Source: Spirochaetia bacterium (lineage in GTDB: Bacteria; Spirochaetota; Leptospiria; Turneriellales; JAOUOS01). From it: a stretch of 64,000 nt of DNA. How positions within the stretch are numbered: position 1 is the stretch's first letter; each line of letters begins with the position of its first letter. The notes under the pieces are model-generated. The model ran no database searches and was not told where the DNA came from. It saw only the letters and a list, made by a program, of their open reading frames with translations. A program made the position numbers and the translations under genes. Below, in pieces: positions 38,379-47,450 of the stretch. Location: NCBI GenBank assembly GCA_029880285.1, contig JAOUOS010000004.1, positions 62,001 to 126,000 of the forward strand, given 5' to 3'.

Positions 38379-38392
38379 TAAAACGCGGATTT
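38364..38392 (+). terminator. Hairpin terminator after the lipoprotein gene
   Basis: AAATCCGCG (38364-38372) pairs with CGCGGATTT (38384-38392) across an 11-base loop that contains the stop codon. The U-run after the stem is short, so termination may be partial. Confidence 0.5.
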
Positions 38393-38466
38393 ACATTTCC
38401 TTTAAAAATAATTTATGTTAAATTAAAAATAGTTGCCTGTTAATATCTCTATAGTATCTTTGTTTT

Positions 38467-38670
38467 ATGAAAACTAGAACATTATTTATAGAAGGTATGA
38501 CATGCAATCATTGTGTAATGTCGGTAAAAAAAGCTTTAGAAGAGCTGGGCGCAAAAGCTGATGTAAGTCTTGAAAAAAGTACAGCCGATATTCAATATGA
38601 TGAAAACAAACTAACTTTAGATGATTTAAAAAACGCGGTAAATGAAGCCGGTTATTCAGCAGGCGAATAA
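38467..38670 (+). CDS. copZ: Copper chaperone with HMA domain
   Basis: A 67-residue single heavy-metal-associated domain with metal site GMTCNHC. It delivers Cu(I) to the ATPase encoded 4 bases downstream. A TATAGT near 38450 may be the -10 box; no clear metalloregulator operator was seen. Confidence 0.88.
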   Translation: MKTRTLFIEGMTCNHCVMSVKKALEELGAKADVSLEKSTADIQYDENKLTLDDLKNAVNEAGYSAGE

Positions 38671-38673
38671 AAA

Positions 38674-40857
38674 GTGAGTTCAAGTGACATAGAAATTATA
38701 GGCATGACATGCGCCAATTGCGCGGCTAGAATAGAAAAGGGTCTAAATAAAACAGAGGGCATTAAAAAAGCAACTGTGAATTTCGCGATTGAAAGCGCTC
38801 ACATAGAATATGACAAAAAGAAAATAAAACCTGAAGATATTAAAGAAAAAATAATAAAATTAGGGTACGACAGCGTATTTAAAAACGACAAGCGAAACGC
38901 CGAAAAATTACGCGAAAAAGAAATTCAGCATACAAAAGAATTTTTTTTAATTTCACTTGTTTTATCTTTGCCGCTTCTTACCACTATGTTTTCTCATTTT
39001 TCATTTACGTCTTTTGTTCCTGTTCCCAAAATATTTCTTAATGGATATTTTCAACTTTTGCTGGCAGCTCCCGTTCAGTTTATTATAGGTTCCCGCTTTT
39101 ATATAGGTTCTTTTAAAGCTTTAAAAAATAAAAGCGCGAATATGGATGTATTGGTGGCTCTTGGGACTTCGGCAGCTTTTTTTTTCAGCGTTTATTTACT
39201 ATTTATTAAAAACCAATCTCACATGCTTTACTTTGAAACCTCGGCTGTTTTAATTACACTCATTATACTGGGAAAATACTTTGAAGCCAAAGCTAAAGGC
39301 AAAAGTTCATCGGCTATAAAATCTTTATTAAAACTAAAACCTGAAACCGCGACATTAATTAAAGATAATATTGAAACCGTAATACCATCGGCACATATTT
39401 TAGTAAACGATATTATACTGGTAAAACCGGCAGAAAAAATTCCCGCAGATGGAGTTGTTATAGAAGGCCATTCTTCTGTGGATGAATCTATGCTTACGGG
39501 AGAAAGTATGCCGGTTGAAAAAAATATTAACGAAAACGTAACGGGGGGCACCATCAATAAAAACGGAATTTTAAAAATTAAAGCCCTAAAAGTTGGTAAA
39601 GATACCGTTTTATCTCAAATAATAAAAACAGTTGAAGATGCACAAAGCTCAAAGGCTCCTATTCAAAGAATTGCCGACAAAGTTTCGGGTATTTTTGTGC
39701 CGGTTGTAATGATGATATCTGTTTTAACTTTTGCAATATGGTTTTTGTGGCTTACTCCCGGTATATTCGCGTTGTCTCTTGAAAAAGCAATAGCTGTTTT
39801 AGTAATTGCCTGCCCCTGCGCTCTTGGTTTGGCAACGCCTACTTCTATTATGGCCGGCACAGGCCGAGCAGCTGAACTTGGTATTTTATTTAAATCGGCA
39901 GAACATGTAGAAACGGCGGGAAAAATAAACGCGATGGTTTTTGATAAAACAGGTACTATTACCGAAGGCAAGCCAAAAGTTACCAAAACAGACATTAAAC
40001 TGGAAAATGAAAATGACTTTTTTGAAATTGTTTATACGCTTGAAAATAAATCAAACCATCCTTTGGCAAAAGCCATTGTTGAAAATTTACAAAACAAAAA
40101 TTTACGTGAAAGAAGCATAAGTCACTATGAAACTTTACCCGGCTTTGGCATAAAGGCTGTTATTGATAACGCGGATGTATTAATTGGCTCTGTAGACCTT
40201 TTAAAAGAAAACAACATCGAAACTATAAAAGAAGAAAACGAAATTAAAACTCTTGAAAAACAGGGTAGTTCAGTAGTTGCCGTATCTGTAAATAAAAAGT
40301 TCGCGGGATTTTTTGCTCTTTCTGATACCATTAGAGAAAACTCTGCTTTGGCTGTAGATAAATTAAAAATTATGAACATTGCGGTTTTCATGCTTACCGG
40401 TGATAATGAAAATACGGCAAAATTTATCGCCCAAAAAGCCGGCATTAAAAATGTTATTTCACGGGTACTACCCAATGAAAAAGCAAATGAAATAAAAAAA
40501 CTTCAGTCTCAGGGAATTAAAACAGCCATGGTAGGCGATGGAATTAATGATGCTGTAGCCCTGACAACCGCCGATATAGGTATAGCAATTGGCTCTGGCG
40601 TTGATATCGCCATAGAATCTTCAAATATTACATTGGTAAAAGCCGACATTAATAAAGCCGTAGACGCTATAAAATTAAGCAGAATAACCATGAAAAATAT
40701 AAAACAAAATCTCTTTTGGGCATTCGCTTATAATTCTATAGGCATTCCCATTGCCGCGGCTGGTTTATTGGCCCCATGGTTAGCGGGTGCAGCCATGGCC
40801 ATGAGTTCAATTTCGGTAGTTTTAAACGCTCTAAGGCTTCAAAAGATTAAAATATGA
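38674..40857 (+). CDS. copA: Copper-exporting P1B-type ATPase
   Basis: A 727-residue inner-membrane pump. One N-terminal HMA domain (GMTCANC, 10-16), eight expected membrane spans, phosphatase motif TGES, ion site CPCALGLATP (about 378), phosphorylation site DKTGT (about 423), NHPLA (P1B His-Pro) and hinge GDGINDAVAL. GTG start. The CPC motif and the chaperone gene point to Cu(I). Confidence 0.95.
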   Translation: MSSSDIEIIGMTCANCAARIEKGLNKTEGIKKATVNFAIESAHIEYDKKKIKPEDIKEKIIKLGYDSVFKNDKRNAEKLREKEIQHTKEFFLISLVLSLPLLTTMFSHFSFTSFVPVPKIFLNGYFQLLLAAPVQFIIGSRFYIGSFKALKNKSANMDVLVALGTSAAFFFSVYLLFIKNQSHMLYFETSAVLITLIILGKYFEAKAKGKSSSAIKSLLKLKPETATLIKDNIETVIPSAHILVNDIILVKPAEKIPADGVVIEGHSSVDESMLTGESMPVEKNINENVTGGTINKNGILKIKALKVGKDTVLSQIIKTVEDAQSSKAPIQRIADKVSGIFVPVVMMISVLTFAIWFLWLTPGIFALSLEKAIAVLVIACPCALGLATPTSIMAGTGRAAELGILFKSAEHVETAGKINAMVFDKTGTITEGKPKVTKTDIKLENENDFFEIVYTLENKSNHPLAKAIVENLQNKNLRERSISHYETLPGFGIKAVIDNADVLIGSVDLLKENNIETIKEENEIKTLEKQGSSVVAVSVNKKFAGFFALSDTIRENSALAVDKLKIMNIAVFMLTGDNENTAKFIAQKAGIKNVISRVLPNEKANEIKKLQSQGIKTAMVGDGINDAVALTTADIGIAIGSGVDIAIESSNITLVKADINKAVDAIKLSRITMKNIKQNLFWAFAYNSIGIPIAAAGLLAPWLAGAAMAMSSISVVLNALRLQKIKI

Positions 40858-40879
40858 TTTGGTATGCATATTCTTTAAC

Positions 40880-42208
40880 CTACACTTTCTTGCCAAAATT
40901 AGTTTGAGCCTGCAAATAAATTATATTATCTTTTAAGTTCGAATTATTTTCACCTGATTTATCCTGCTTAATTTGATAAAAAAGCTGTAATTTAAAATCA
41001 TGTTTATCGCCAAAAAAGTTAATTCCTGCCCATATATCTGACAGTTTTTCATTATTATCTACGGCGCCGTTTTCATCTATATCAGACTGAACATGACTGT
41101 AGCGTAAAACCGGCATTAAATAAAAAGATTTAACAGGTATGTTATATCCCAATGTTGCCTGGTATGTATGATATTTTTTAGGCACGGCTGCACCGTTAAA
41201 AAATGTATATTCACCATTTATATACACTCCTGAAACGGCAAAAGTCATATCAACAGTATGGCCCGATAATTTTTTATTTTTCGCGAATTCACCACCCTCA
41301 TTAGCCGAAGTATAAACCCCTGCCACACCAAGAGAAAATAGCGCTGATGAATTAAAAATTTCTTTGCCGTCGGCCCAGCCTGTGTCTTTTTCATCCTTGA
41401 CAATACCCCCAAACGGATTCAACTGAAAACGCCAATTGTAAAGTTTAGCTTTTGACTCGCCGCTTGAGTCTATTTCTACTGATTTTCGCCCCACGCCGTC
41501 ATGACCTGAACCATCACCGTTTGTTACCGCTAAACTTATATCTATAATTTGAGCCGTCTTGCTGCCAAAAACTGACGGCGGGTGCATATCTATTGATATA
41601 CCTATATCTTGCTGCTGCAATGTTTCGGCTGAAAAACTTCTTTCGGGCAATAGTAATCTTGAAGATGAGGTCAATTGTTCTCTTAGAAAAGGTAGCTTAA
41701 ATTGTCCAAACTTTATTTTTGAATTCCAAAAACCGGGCTTTATCCACATATTTGCTTCTTGAATGGCCGATTTACCTTCCACTTTTGAGCCTTTTGCTAG
41801 TACGGTTTCACCTGACGTAATGGTTTGGGTATGCTCTTTAAAAGATGGTTTTGTTAGCAGGTTTTCACCTTTTATATCTAAAACACCACCATACCATGAC
41901 GCTCCCTGAAATTTGCCCGTCAAACGAAGTCTTCTAAAATTAAAATCTAAAGAATCGTAGTTAGAATCATCTGCGTATTTAGAATCTTTTTCGCCAGCCA
42001 TCATTCTCGCTTGAATTCTTACACCGGCTTCAAAATATTTATCATCTTTTTTTGATTTTTCTTTACTAATATTTAAAGTATCAGCTACGGTTGCCTTCTT
42101 ATCCGTTTCTGTTAATTCTTTTTCATTTTTCTCTTGAGCAAAAATATTCAGACCTAAAAATATAAAAGCCGATAAAAGTAATTTTATAATTTTTGTAGTT
42201 TTTTTCAT
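40880..42208 (-). CDS. Phosphate-selective porin-like outer-membrane protein (OprO/OprP family)
   Basis: 442 residues. Signal peptide ending at FAQEK, a charged linker (~30 residues), then a porin body with the family's early motif FNFRRLRLTGKFQ, KFGQFKLPFLRE and LLPERSF. AAGGAG stands 9 bases before the ATG. Substrate specificity cannot be read from the sequence; relatives carry phosphate, pyrophosphate or other anions. It is downstream of a second porin, in the same direction, 91 bases apart. Confidence 0.82.
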   Translation of the reverse strand: MKKTTKIIKLLLSAFIFLGLNIFAQEKNEKELTETDKKATVADTLNISKEKSKKDDKYFEAGVRIQARMMAGEKDSKYADDSNYDSLDFNFRRLRLTGKFQGASWYGGVLDIKGENLLTKPSFKEHTQTITSGETVLAKGSKVEGKSAIQEANMWIKPGFWNSKIKFGQFKLPFLREQLTSSSRLLLPERSFSAETLQQQDIGISIDMHPPSVFGSKTAQIIDISLAVTNGDGSGHDGVGRKSVEIDSSGESKAKLYNWRFQLNPFGGIVKDEKDTGWADGKEIFNSSALFSLGVAGVYTSANEGGEFAKNKKLSGHTVDMTFAVSGVYINGEYTFFNGAAVPKKYHTYQATLGYNIPVKSFYLMPVLRYSHVQSDIDENGAVDNNEKLSDIWAGINFFGDKHDFKLQLFYQIKQDKSGENNSNLKDNIIYLQAQTNFGKKV

Positions 42209-42299
42209 TTTTGAATTCTCCTTTTATTTTATGGGTACAAAACCCAATTCTTTTACTATGTTTTACCCGCTTGAAGCGCTAGTGATACTGATAAAACCA

Positions 42300-43418
42300 T
42301 CAATTAAAACACACCTGAAACTGCAAATAAAAAGCATGTGATAATGTTGTACTATCATGATAACTAGGATTATAATCAATGCTTATTTTACTTTGATTTT
42401 GTGATTCCTTTTTATTCACACTAAAACTTTGTGAGAAGAAAAAATAAGACATACTTAGTGTTAAATCTATCGACTTTTTCGCGGGAAGACCTTTAGCCAT
42501 ATTATATTGACCAATTTCTCTTCCTATAGCTTTTTCGGGTTTTTCAAGAAAAAGATATGAAAAACGATTCGAAAATATCCATTTATCAAAAAACATATAA
42601 TGAAAAGACATGGCGGAACCATAAGCCATCTTTTTATGTTTATTTAAGTTCAAATACCATGTAGTTGCTTCGGCTTTAATTTTTACATTATTTTTTTGAT
42701 AGCCAAAAAATAAATTATATTTAATATCTGAATCAAGAGCTTTACCCTCTATTTGAGCAAAATTGGTATAAAAACTAAGACCGCTATAAAAACCCGATAT
42801 CTTTGTTAATAATCTGTTTGTGATTTCTTGTTTTCTAACAGAACTATATCCATCGGTATAATTATAAAATATTCCACTTTGCCATAAAAAGTAATCGGTT
42901 GTTAAATTAAAATTAAAACCGCTTGATTTTGTCTCATGAAAAAGATATGACCAATACCGGCTTCTTTCTGCAAAAAGCATGTCTTCTGATTTTTCGTAAA
43001 GCTCGATTCCAAAAGGAATTTTAAATCGGCCGGCATCAATTGAAAGAATGTTCGTTAACTGGTACCTTATAAGTGCGTCTTCTAAATTAATGTGGTTTTC
43101 ATTTGCGTTTATTTGAAATAAATATGAAGTACTTTCAACAATTTGTCCAAAAGCACTCAAGCGCCCTCTTCTTATTCGAAGGCCGTCTTCATGTGTTTCT
43201 GTATAAATATTCCCCTTGCCGCTGTTTTCGAGATATAGTTGCGTTTGAATAAAGCCCTTAAAATTAAAAATATCTTTTTTAAAATTAGAATTTTTACTTA
43301 CTTCTTCATCATTTAAAACTTCAACTTCTGTATTTTCAATAGCGAAAGAATAATTACAAAATAAAAAAAAGATAAAAATGAAATATCGGTATATTCTGTT
43401 TTTATTCATATAAAACAT
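42300..43418 (-). CDS. Second OprP-like porin
   Basis: 372 residues with a signal peptide (ends near SFAIEN) and the same early motif (RIRRGRLSAFGQIV, DAGRFKIPFGIELYEKSEDM, FAERSRY) as the porin at 40880. The two are related but diverged. The start overlaps the stop of the O-antigen ligase gene (TAATG); an ATG three codons in is also possible. The C-terminus QFQVCFN ends in an aromatic/Asn pattern usable for BAM. Coupling to a polysaccharide gene is odd and may be fortuitous. Confidence 0.75.
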   Translation of the reverse strand: MFYMNKNRIYRYFIFIFFLFCNYSFAIENTEVEVLNDEEVSKNSNFKKDIFNFKGFIQTQLYLENSGKGNIYTETHEDGLRIRRGRLSAFGQIVESTSYLFQINANENHINLEDALIRYQLTNILSIDAGRFKIPFGIELYEKSEDMLFAERSRYWSYLFHETKSSGFNFNLTTDYFLWQSGIFYNYTDGYSSVRKQEITNRLLTKISGFYSGLSFYTNFAQIEGKALDSDIKYNLFFGYQKNNVKIKAEATTWYLNLNKHKKMAYGSAMSFHYMFFDKWIFSNRFSYLFLEKPEKAIGREIGQYNMAKGLPAKKSIDLTLSMSYFFFSQSFSVNKKESQNQSKISIDYNPSYHDSTTLSHAFYLQFQVCFN

Positions 43419-44689
43419 TATTTTTTATTATCAATTTTATTTATCTCTCTAAAAAATATTCCCAATGTAAGCCAAAGTAAAATTTGAACTTCATCATCTC
43501 GAAAATGACATTGTGTTAAACTCATAAAACTTATCATTACAACAGCTGCGGTAGAAAATATTAAAATATATTTTTGTTTTGACGCGAAAATAATTTTCAT
43601 TTTCTGTAAAAAAATAATTATTGGGTAAAAATAAAACATAAGTAAAATCGTAAAACCAATACTGCCGAATCTTACCAAAATATCTAAATAATCATTATGC
43701 ATGTGCGAACCTTTGGCCGCCACACTTTGAGCTCCTTTCATTTTATATTTATGGTAGAGATTCATATAATCAGCTTCTCCTGTTCCTAAAAGAGGATGAT
43801 CGATCCACATTAAAACACCGGCCTTCCATAAATCTATACGCTCATTAACGGTACCCGACTGACCTTGCTGTTTTGAAAGAACATCATTTACAGCAACATT
43901 GATGGGAGTTATATACTTATAAGCATACACAGGAATAACCATTAAAAAGGGCAGTACAAAAATAAATTTCTTTCTTAAAAATAAAGCGCATAAAAACACA
44001 AAGGTTAATCCAAGAGAAATAAATCCGCCTTTGCTGCCTGATAAAATAAAACCAATAAACGCGAAAAAAGTTAAAATCGATAACAGCAAAGTATTTTTAT
44101 TTTTTTCTTCAATAAAAGACTTAATAGAATACCCAAGGCCCAGAAAGAAGATAAAAGCCATTGTACCTGTATACGTTAAAGAATTTGTATTATCTAATGC
44201 CGCGGCTCTTATATCAAATAAGCTTTTTTCTTCAATAATTAGCTTATTAAGATTATAGACAGAAGTTATAAACGCTCCTAAAAGCAAGGCTATAATAGAA
44301 ATAAATACCCATTTATCATTTTTTAATGAAAACAATAAAGTAAAAAATACCAGTAAAAGCAAAAGTTCTTTTGTTGTGGCAAATTCTTTTTGAACATTAG
44401 AACTGATTAATACATGAAAAAACTTATAAAATATAAATGCTAGAACATACTGCAAAATATCTTTTTCTTTTATAGTCTTATAGGTTTCTTGAAAATAAGT
44501 TTTTAATTTTTTAGATTTTTGATAATTTTTCATGTCAAAAAGACTTTCTGATAACCAAAACAATGAAGCTAAAGCGGCGCAAAGTTGAGAAATTGAAACA
44601 GAGAAACTGGCGAAGAAACAAAATAACGTAAAAAGAATACCCTGAATAATTTCTTTTGTGGAACCTGTATTTTTTAAATAATTAACCAT
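43418..44689 (-). CDS. O-antigen ligase/polymerase family membrane protein
   Basis: 423 residues with about 11 hydrophobic segments and the Wzy_C domain: LSGSKGGFISLGLTFVF, then the large periplasmic loop with RIDLWKAGVLMWIDHPLLGT and HMHNDYLDILVRFG (the His/Arg region needed for transfer). The protein either joins O-antigen to lipid A-core (WaaL) or polymerises repeats (Wzy); sequence alone does not decide. It is followed by an initiating transferase gene upstream (44702) in the same direction. Confidence 0.82.
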   Translation of the reverse strand: MVNYLKNTGSTKEIIQGILFTLFCFFASFSVSISQLCAALASLFWLSESLFDMKNYQKSKKLKTYFQETYKTIKEKDILQYVLAFIFYKFFHVLISSNVQKEFATTKELLLLLVFFTLLFSLKNDKWVFISIIALLLGAFITSVYNLNKLIIEEKSLFDIRAAALDNTNSLTYTGTMAFIFFLGLGYSIKSFIEEKNKNTLLLSILTFFAFIGFILSGSKGGFISLGLTFVFLCALFLRKKFIFVLPFLMVIPVYAYKYITPINVAVNDVLSKQQGQSGTVNERIDLWKAGVLMWIDHPLLGTGEADYMNLYHKYKMKGAQSVAAKGSHMHNDYLDILVRFGSIGFTILLMFYFYPIIIFLQKMKIIFASKQKYILIFSTAAVVMISFMSLTQCHFRDDEVQILLWLTLGIFFREINKIDNKK

Positions 44690-44701
44690 ACGCTCTATTT
44701 T

Positions 44702-45373
44702 CTAATTTTTTAGAATTTTTTTTAATGTCATAAGAATTATTTTTATATCATACAAAAAAGATTGTTTTTTTATATACTCTAAATTTAGCTTTATTTTCTG
44801 AGGAACAATTTTTTTCATATAAAATTCTTCTATATTTTTTACGCCCGATAAAATTTTAGATTCATCTTTAAATTCTAAAGATGCTAAATCTGTAATACCC
44901 GGCTTTACTTGTAAAACTTTTTTTTGCTCGGTGGTATATAATTTAACAAATTTTTCAACCTCCGGCCTTGGACCAACAAACGACATTGATCCATTTAAAA
45001 CATTAACAAGCTGCGGCAGCTCATCAATTTTATATTTTCTTAAGAAAAATCCCATTTTTGTAATTCTCGGATCTTTTTCGCCCTGAGTAATTAAAGTATC
45101 ACTTTTTAATTTTAATTGGCGCATGGTTCTAAATTTATAGATATTAAAAAGTTTTTCATTTAAACCCACTCTTTCTTGTTTAAATATGCCGGGTCCTTTT
45201 GATGTGATTTTTATAAGAAAATATATAGCAAATAAAAAGGGAAATAAAAAAAGAAGACCAATTAAACTAAAAAACAAATCAAAAACTCTTTTTATAAAAA
45301 GATAAAATAATTTTGTTTCTTGTTTGTTTTTAGGTATATTCAAAACATTTTTTTCTTTCGAAGCAATTGTCAT
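44702..45373 (-). CDS. Initiating sugar-phosphate transferase 1 (PglC/WbaP-type)
   Basis: 223 residues of the bacterial sugar transferase family. One membrane helix near the N-terminus (LFFSLIGLLFLFPFLFAIYF), the RVGLNEKLFNIYKFRTMR stretch, then DPRITKMGFFLRKYKIDELP and GSMSFVGPRPE. The enzyme moves a sugar phosphate to undecaprenyl phosphate to start a repeat unit. A small-form enzyme lacking the large N-terminal membrane domain. A paralog lies at 52220. Confidence 0.9.
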   Translation of the reverse strand: MTIASKEKNVLNIPKNKQETKLFYLFIKRVFDLFFSLIGLLFLFPFLFAIYFLIKITSKGPGIFKQERVGLNEKLFNIYKFRTMRQLKLKSDTLITQGEKDPRITKMGFFLRKYKIDELPQLVNVLNGSMSFVGPRPEVEKFVKLYTTEQKKVLQVKPGITDLASLEFKDESKILSGVKNIEEFYMKKIVPQKIKLNLEYIKKQSFLYDIKIILMTLKKILKN

Positions 45374-45400
45374 AATTTATAAAAATAATTCTTTTATGCT

Positions 45401-46390
45401 TTACTTGTTTATAAAATTAGTTTTAATCTTGTTATGAATATAATTAACATCTGGATAATATATCTTCTCTAAAGAACGGCTCATAGGGGCAGGCGCCCAG
45501 GGCAGTGTTATTCTTACAGGCTTATGCGTTAAAACATTGGGTTCTATGCTTTCTACAACTGAAGCTATAATTTCTCCCGCGAGACCACAGGCTGCCCATC
45601 CCCCGTCAACTACGCATAATTTTTTTGTTCTTTTTACAGATTCTAAGATTATATTAACATCCAGCGGATTAATTACTCTCATATCTATAACATCACAGTG
45701 AATATTCTCATTTTTAAGTTTTTCAGCTGTTTCAAGACAAAGTAAAGTAGAATATCCTGAAGAAACCAGCGTTAAATCACTGCCATTTTTTAATATTTTA
45801 GGTTTTATATTTTTTAAGTCTACAATTTCTATATCAGAAATTTCTTCTTCACGTTCGTAAAGCCATCTATCATCAATATAAATTACAGGATCATCACATA
45901 AAACACTGGATATAAGAAGATCACGGGCATCTTGAACTGTGGCGGGCATAACTACTCTTAAACCGGGAATATGTGCATACCATGCATGAAGAGCCTGCGA
46001 ATGCTGGGCGCCCTGCTCTCCGCCCCTGTTTATAACACTTCTAATAGTAATTTTAGGATTTGATCTACCGCCTAGCATATGCGACCATTTTGCAGCCTGG
46101 TTTACAATTTGATCGGCGGCTAATATCATAAAATCCATACGCGGATGAATAACAATTGGCCTGTAACCGCATAATGACGCGCCAATAGCAGCACCCGTTA
46201 TACCAGCTTCTGAAACAGGAGAATCAATTATTCTATGTTTACCAAATTTAACTTCAAGTTCTTTCATTGAATTGCCAACATACCAAGGGCTCCATAATCC
46301 CTGCCCTATAGTAAAAACTTCTTGATAATTAGAAAGAAGATATTCAAAACCAAATCTTATCGCGTCAGAATATTTTACCAATTTCTTCAT
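45401..46390 (-). CDS. E1-beta subunit of a TPP-dependent 2-oxoacid enzyme
   Basis: 329 residues, matching the beta subunit of pyruvate/acetoin dehydrogenase E1 (SEAGITGAAIGASLCGYRPIV, MDFMILAADQIVNQAAKW, IDDRWLYERE). It pairs with the alpha subunit encoded 16 bases upstream. No E2 or E3 gene is near, and the neighbours are glycan genes, so normal acyl-CoA production is unlikely. E1 pairs of this kind (AviB1/AviB2 in avilamycin) add a two-carbon branch to a sugar; a similar role is proposed here. Confidence 0.85.
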   Translation of the reverse strand: MKKLVKYSDAIRFGFEYLLSNYQEVFTIGQGLWSPWYVGNSMKELEVKFGKHRIIDSPVSEAGITGAAIGASLCGYRPIVIHPRMDFMILAADQIVNQAAKWSHMLGGRSNPKITIRSVINRGGEQGAQHSQALHAWYAHIPGLRVVMPATVQDARDLLISSVLCDDPVIYIDDRWLYEREEEISDIEIVDLKNIKPKILKNGSDLTLVSSGYSTLLCLETAEKLKNENIHCDVIDMRVINPLDVNIILESVKRTKKLCVVDGGWAACGLAGEIIASVVESIEPNVLTHKPVRITLPWAPAPMSRSLEKIYYPDVNYIHNKIKTNFINK

Positions 46391-46406
46391 TGTTAGCTAA
46401 AATAAT

Positions 46407-47447
46407 TTATGCTGAATATACCAAATTTTTCAGATTTTCATCAGGAGGGAACTCTGATTTTTTTGCTGAAGCGATATATTCATGTATCTCTTTTCGAATA
46501 TCACTTTCTATTGTTTTATACGATATCTCGGTTAAAGATTTATTTTCGACCATAGCTTCTTTAAGTCTTTTTATAGGATCTCTATTTTTCCATGCCGCTA
46601 AGTCTTTTTGACTTCTTCTGACACCTACATCAATATTTTCATCCGGCCCTACATGCCCGCGCCATCTATAAGTTACTGCCTCTAAAAAAGCCGGTTTTTG
46701 TTCTTTTCTTATAAATTCAATCATTTTCTTACTTTGGCTTACGACTTCAATTATATTATTGCCGTCTATTACATTACTTGAAATTTTATGCGCATGCGCA
46801 AATCTTGAAACCATATCGCTAGGCTGTCTTATTTTTATATCTAAGTGACTGGAATATAAATTATTTTCACATACAAATAAAACAGGTAAATCGTATGCTG
46901 ACGCGAAATTTAAAGATTCATGCAAAATTCCTTCTTCACAAGCACCATCGCCAAAAAAAGTTACCGCTATATGGTTCTTTTTATCGAACTTTGCAGCTAA
47001 AGCCGCTCCTACAGCAATGGGAATAGTGCCACCCACAATTGGCACAGAACCCTGAAAGCCTTTTTCTCTATCAATTATATGCATAGAACCGCCCATACCT
47101 AATGAACACCCATCAATTTTACCAAAAACCTCAGCTATTAATTGATAAATATCACCCCCCATCGCTAAATAATGGGCATGTGACCGATGATTACCAAACA
47201 CTTTGTCTTTACAGGTTAAATTTTCTGAGATCCCCGCCGCGATAGCTTCCTGCCCTATTGCTAAATGACATGGACATTTTATATCGCTACTAAGTATTAA
47301 GTTGCCAATTTCTTCTTCGATAAAACGTATTAATACCATTTTTTTTAAGAGTTTAATCAAAAACTCTTTTGAAAAATCAAATAAATTAACAGGTTTAGTA
47401 AAATAATTTGGATTTACATAGCCCTTTAAATCAGAAACAAAGCTCAT
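46407..47447 (-). CDS. E1-alpha subunit of a TPP-dependent 2-oxoacid enzyme
   Basis: 346 residues with the TPP/Mg site FFGDGACEEGILHESLNFAS and the GNHRSHAHYLAMGGD loop that holds an active-site His. An alpha-type partner of the gene at 45401. It begins 3 bases after the stop of the lysine-less DegT-family gene, so the three genes are very likely one functional unit. Substrate unknown. Confidence 0.87.
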   Translation of the reverse strand: MSFVSDLKGYVNPNYFTKPVNLFDFSKEFLIKLLKKMVLIRFIEEEIGNLILSSDIKCPCHLAIGQEAIAAGISENLTCKDKVFGNHRSHAHYLAMGGDIYQLIAEVFGKIDGCSLGMGGSMHIIDREKGFQGSVPIVGGTIPIAVGAALAAKFDKKNHIAVTFFGDGACEEGILHESLNFASAYDLPVLFVCENNLYSSHLDIKIRQPSDMVSRFAHAHKISSNVIDGNNIIEVVSQSKKMIEFIRKEQKPAFLEAVTYRWRGHVGPDENIDVGVRRSQKDLAAWKNRDPIKRLKEAMVENKSLTEISYKTIESDIRKEIHEYIASAKKSEFPPDENLKNLVYSA

Positions 47448-47450
47448 TTA

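Noticed and set aside
45401..47447. Central-metabolism pyruvate dehydrogenase
   Set aside because: No E2 or E3 gene and all neighbours are glycan genes; a sugar-modifying role is more likely.
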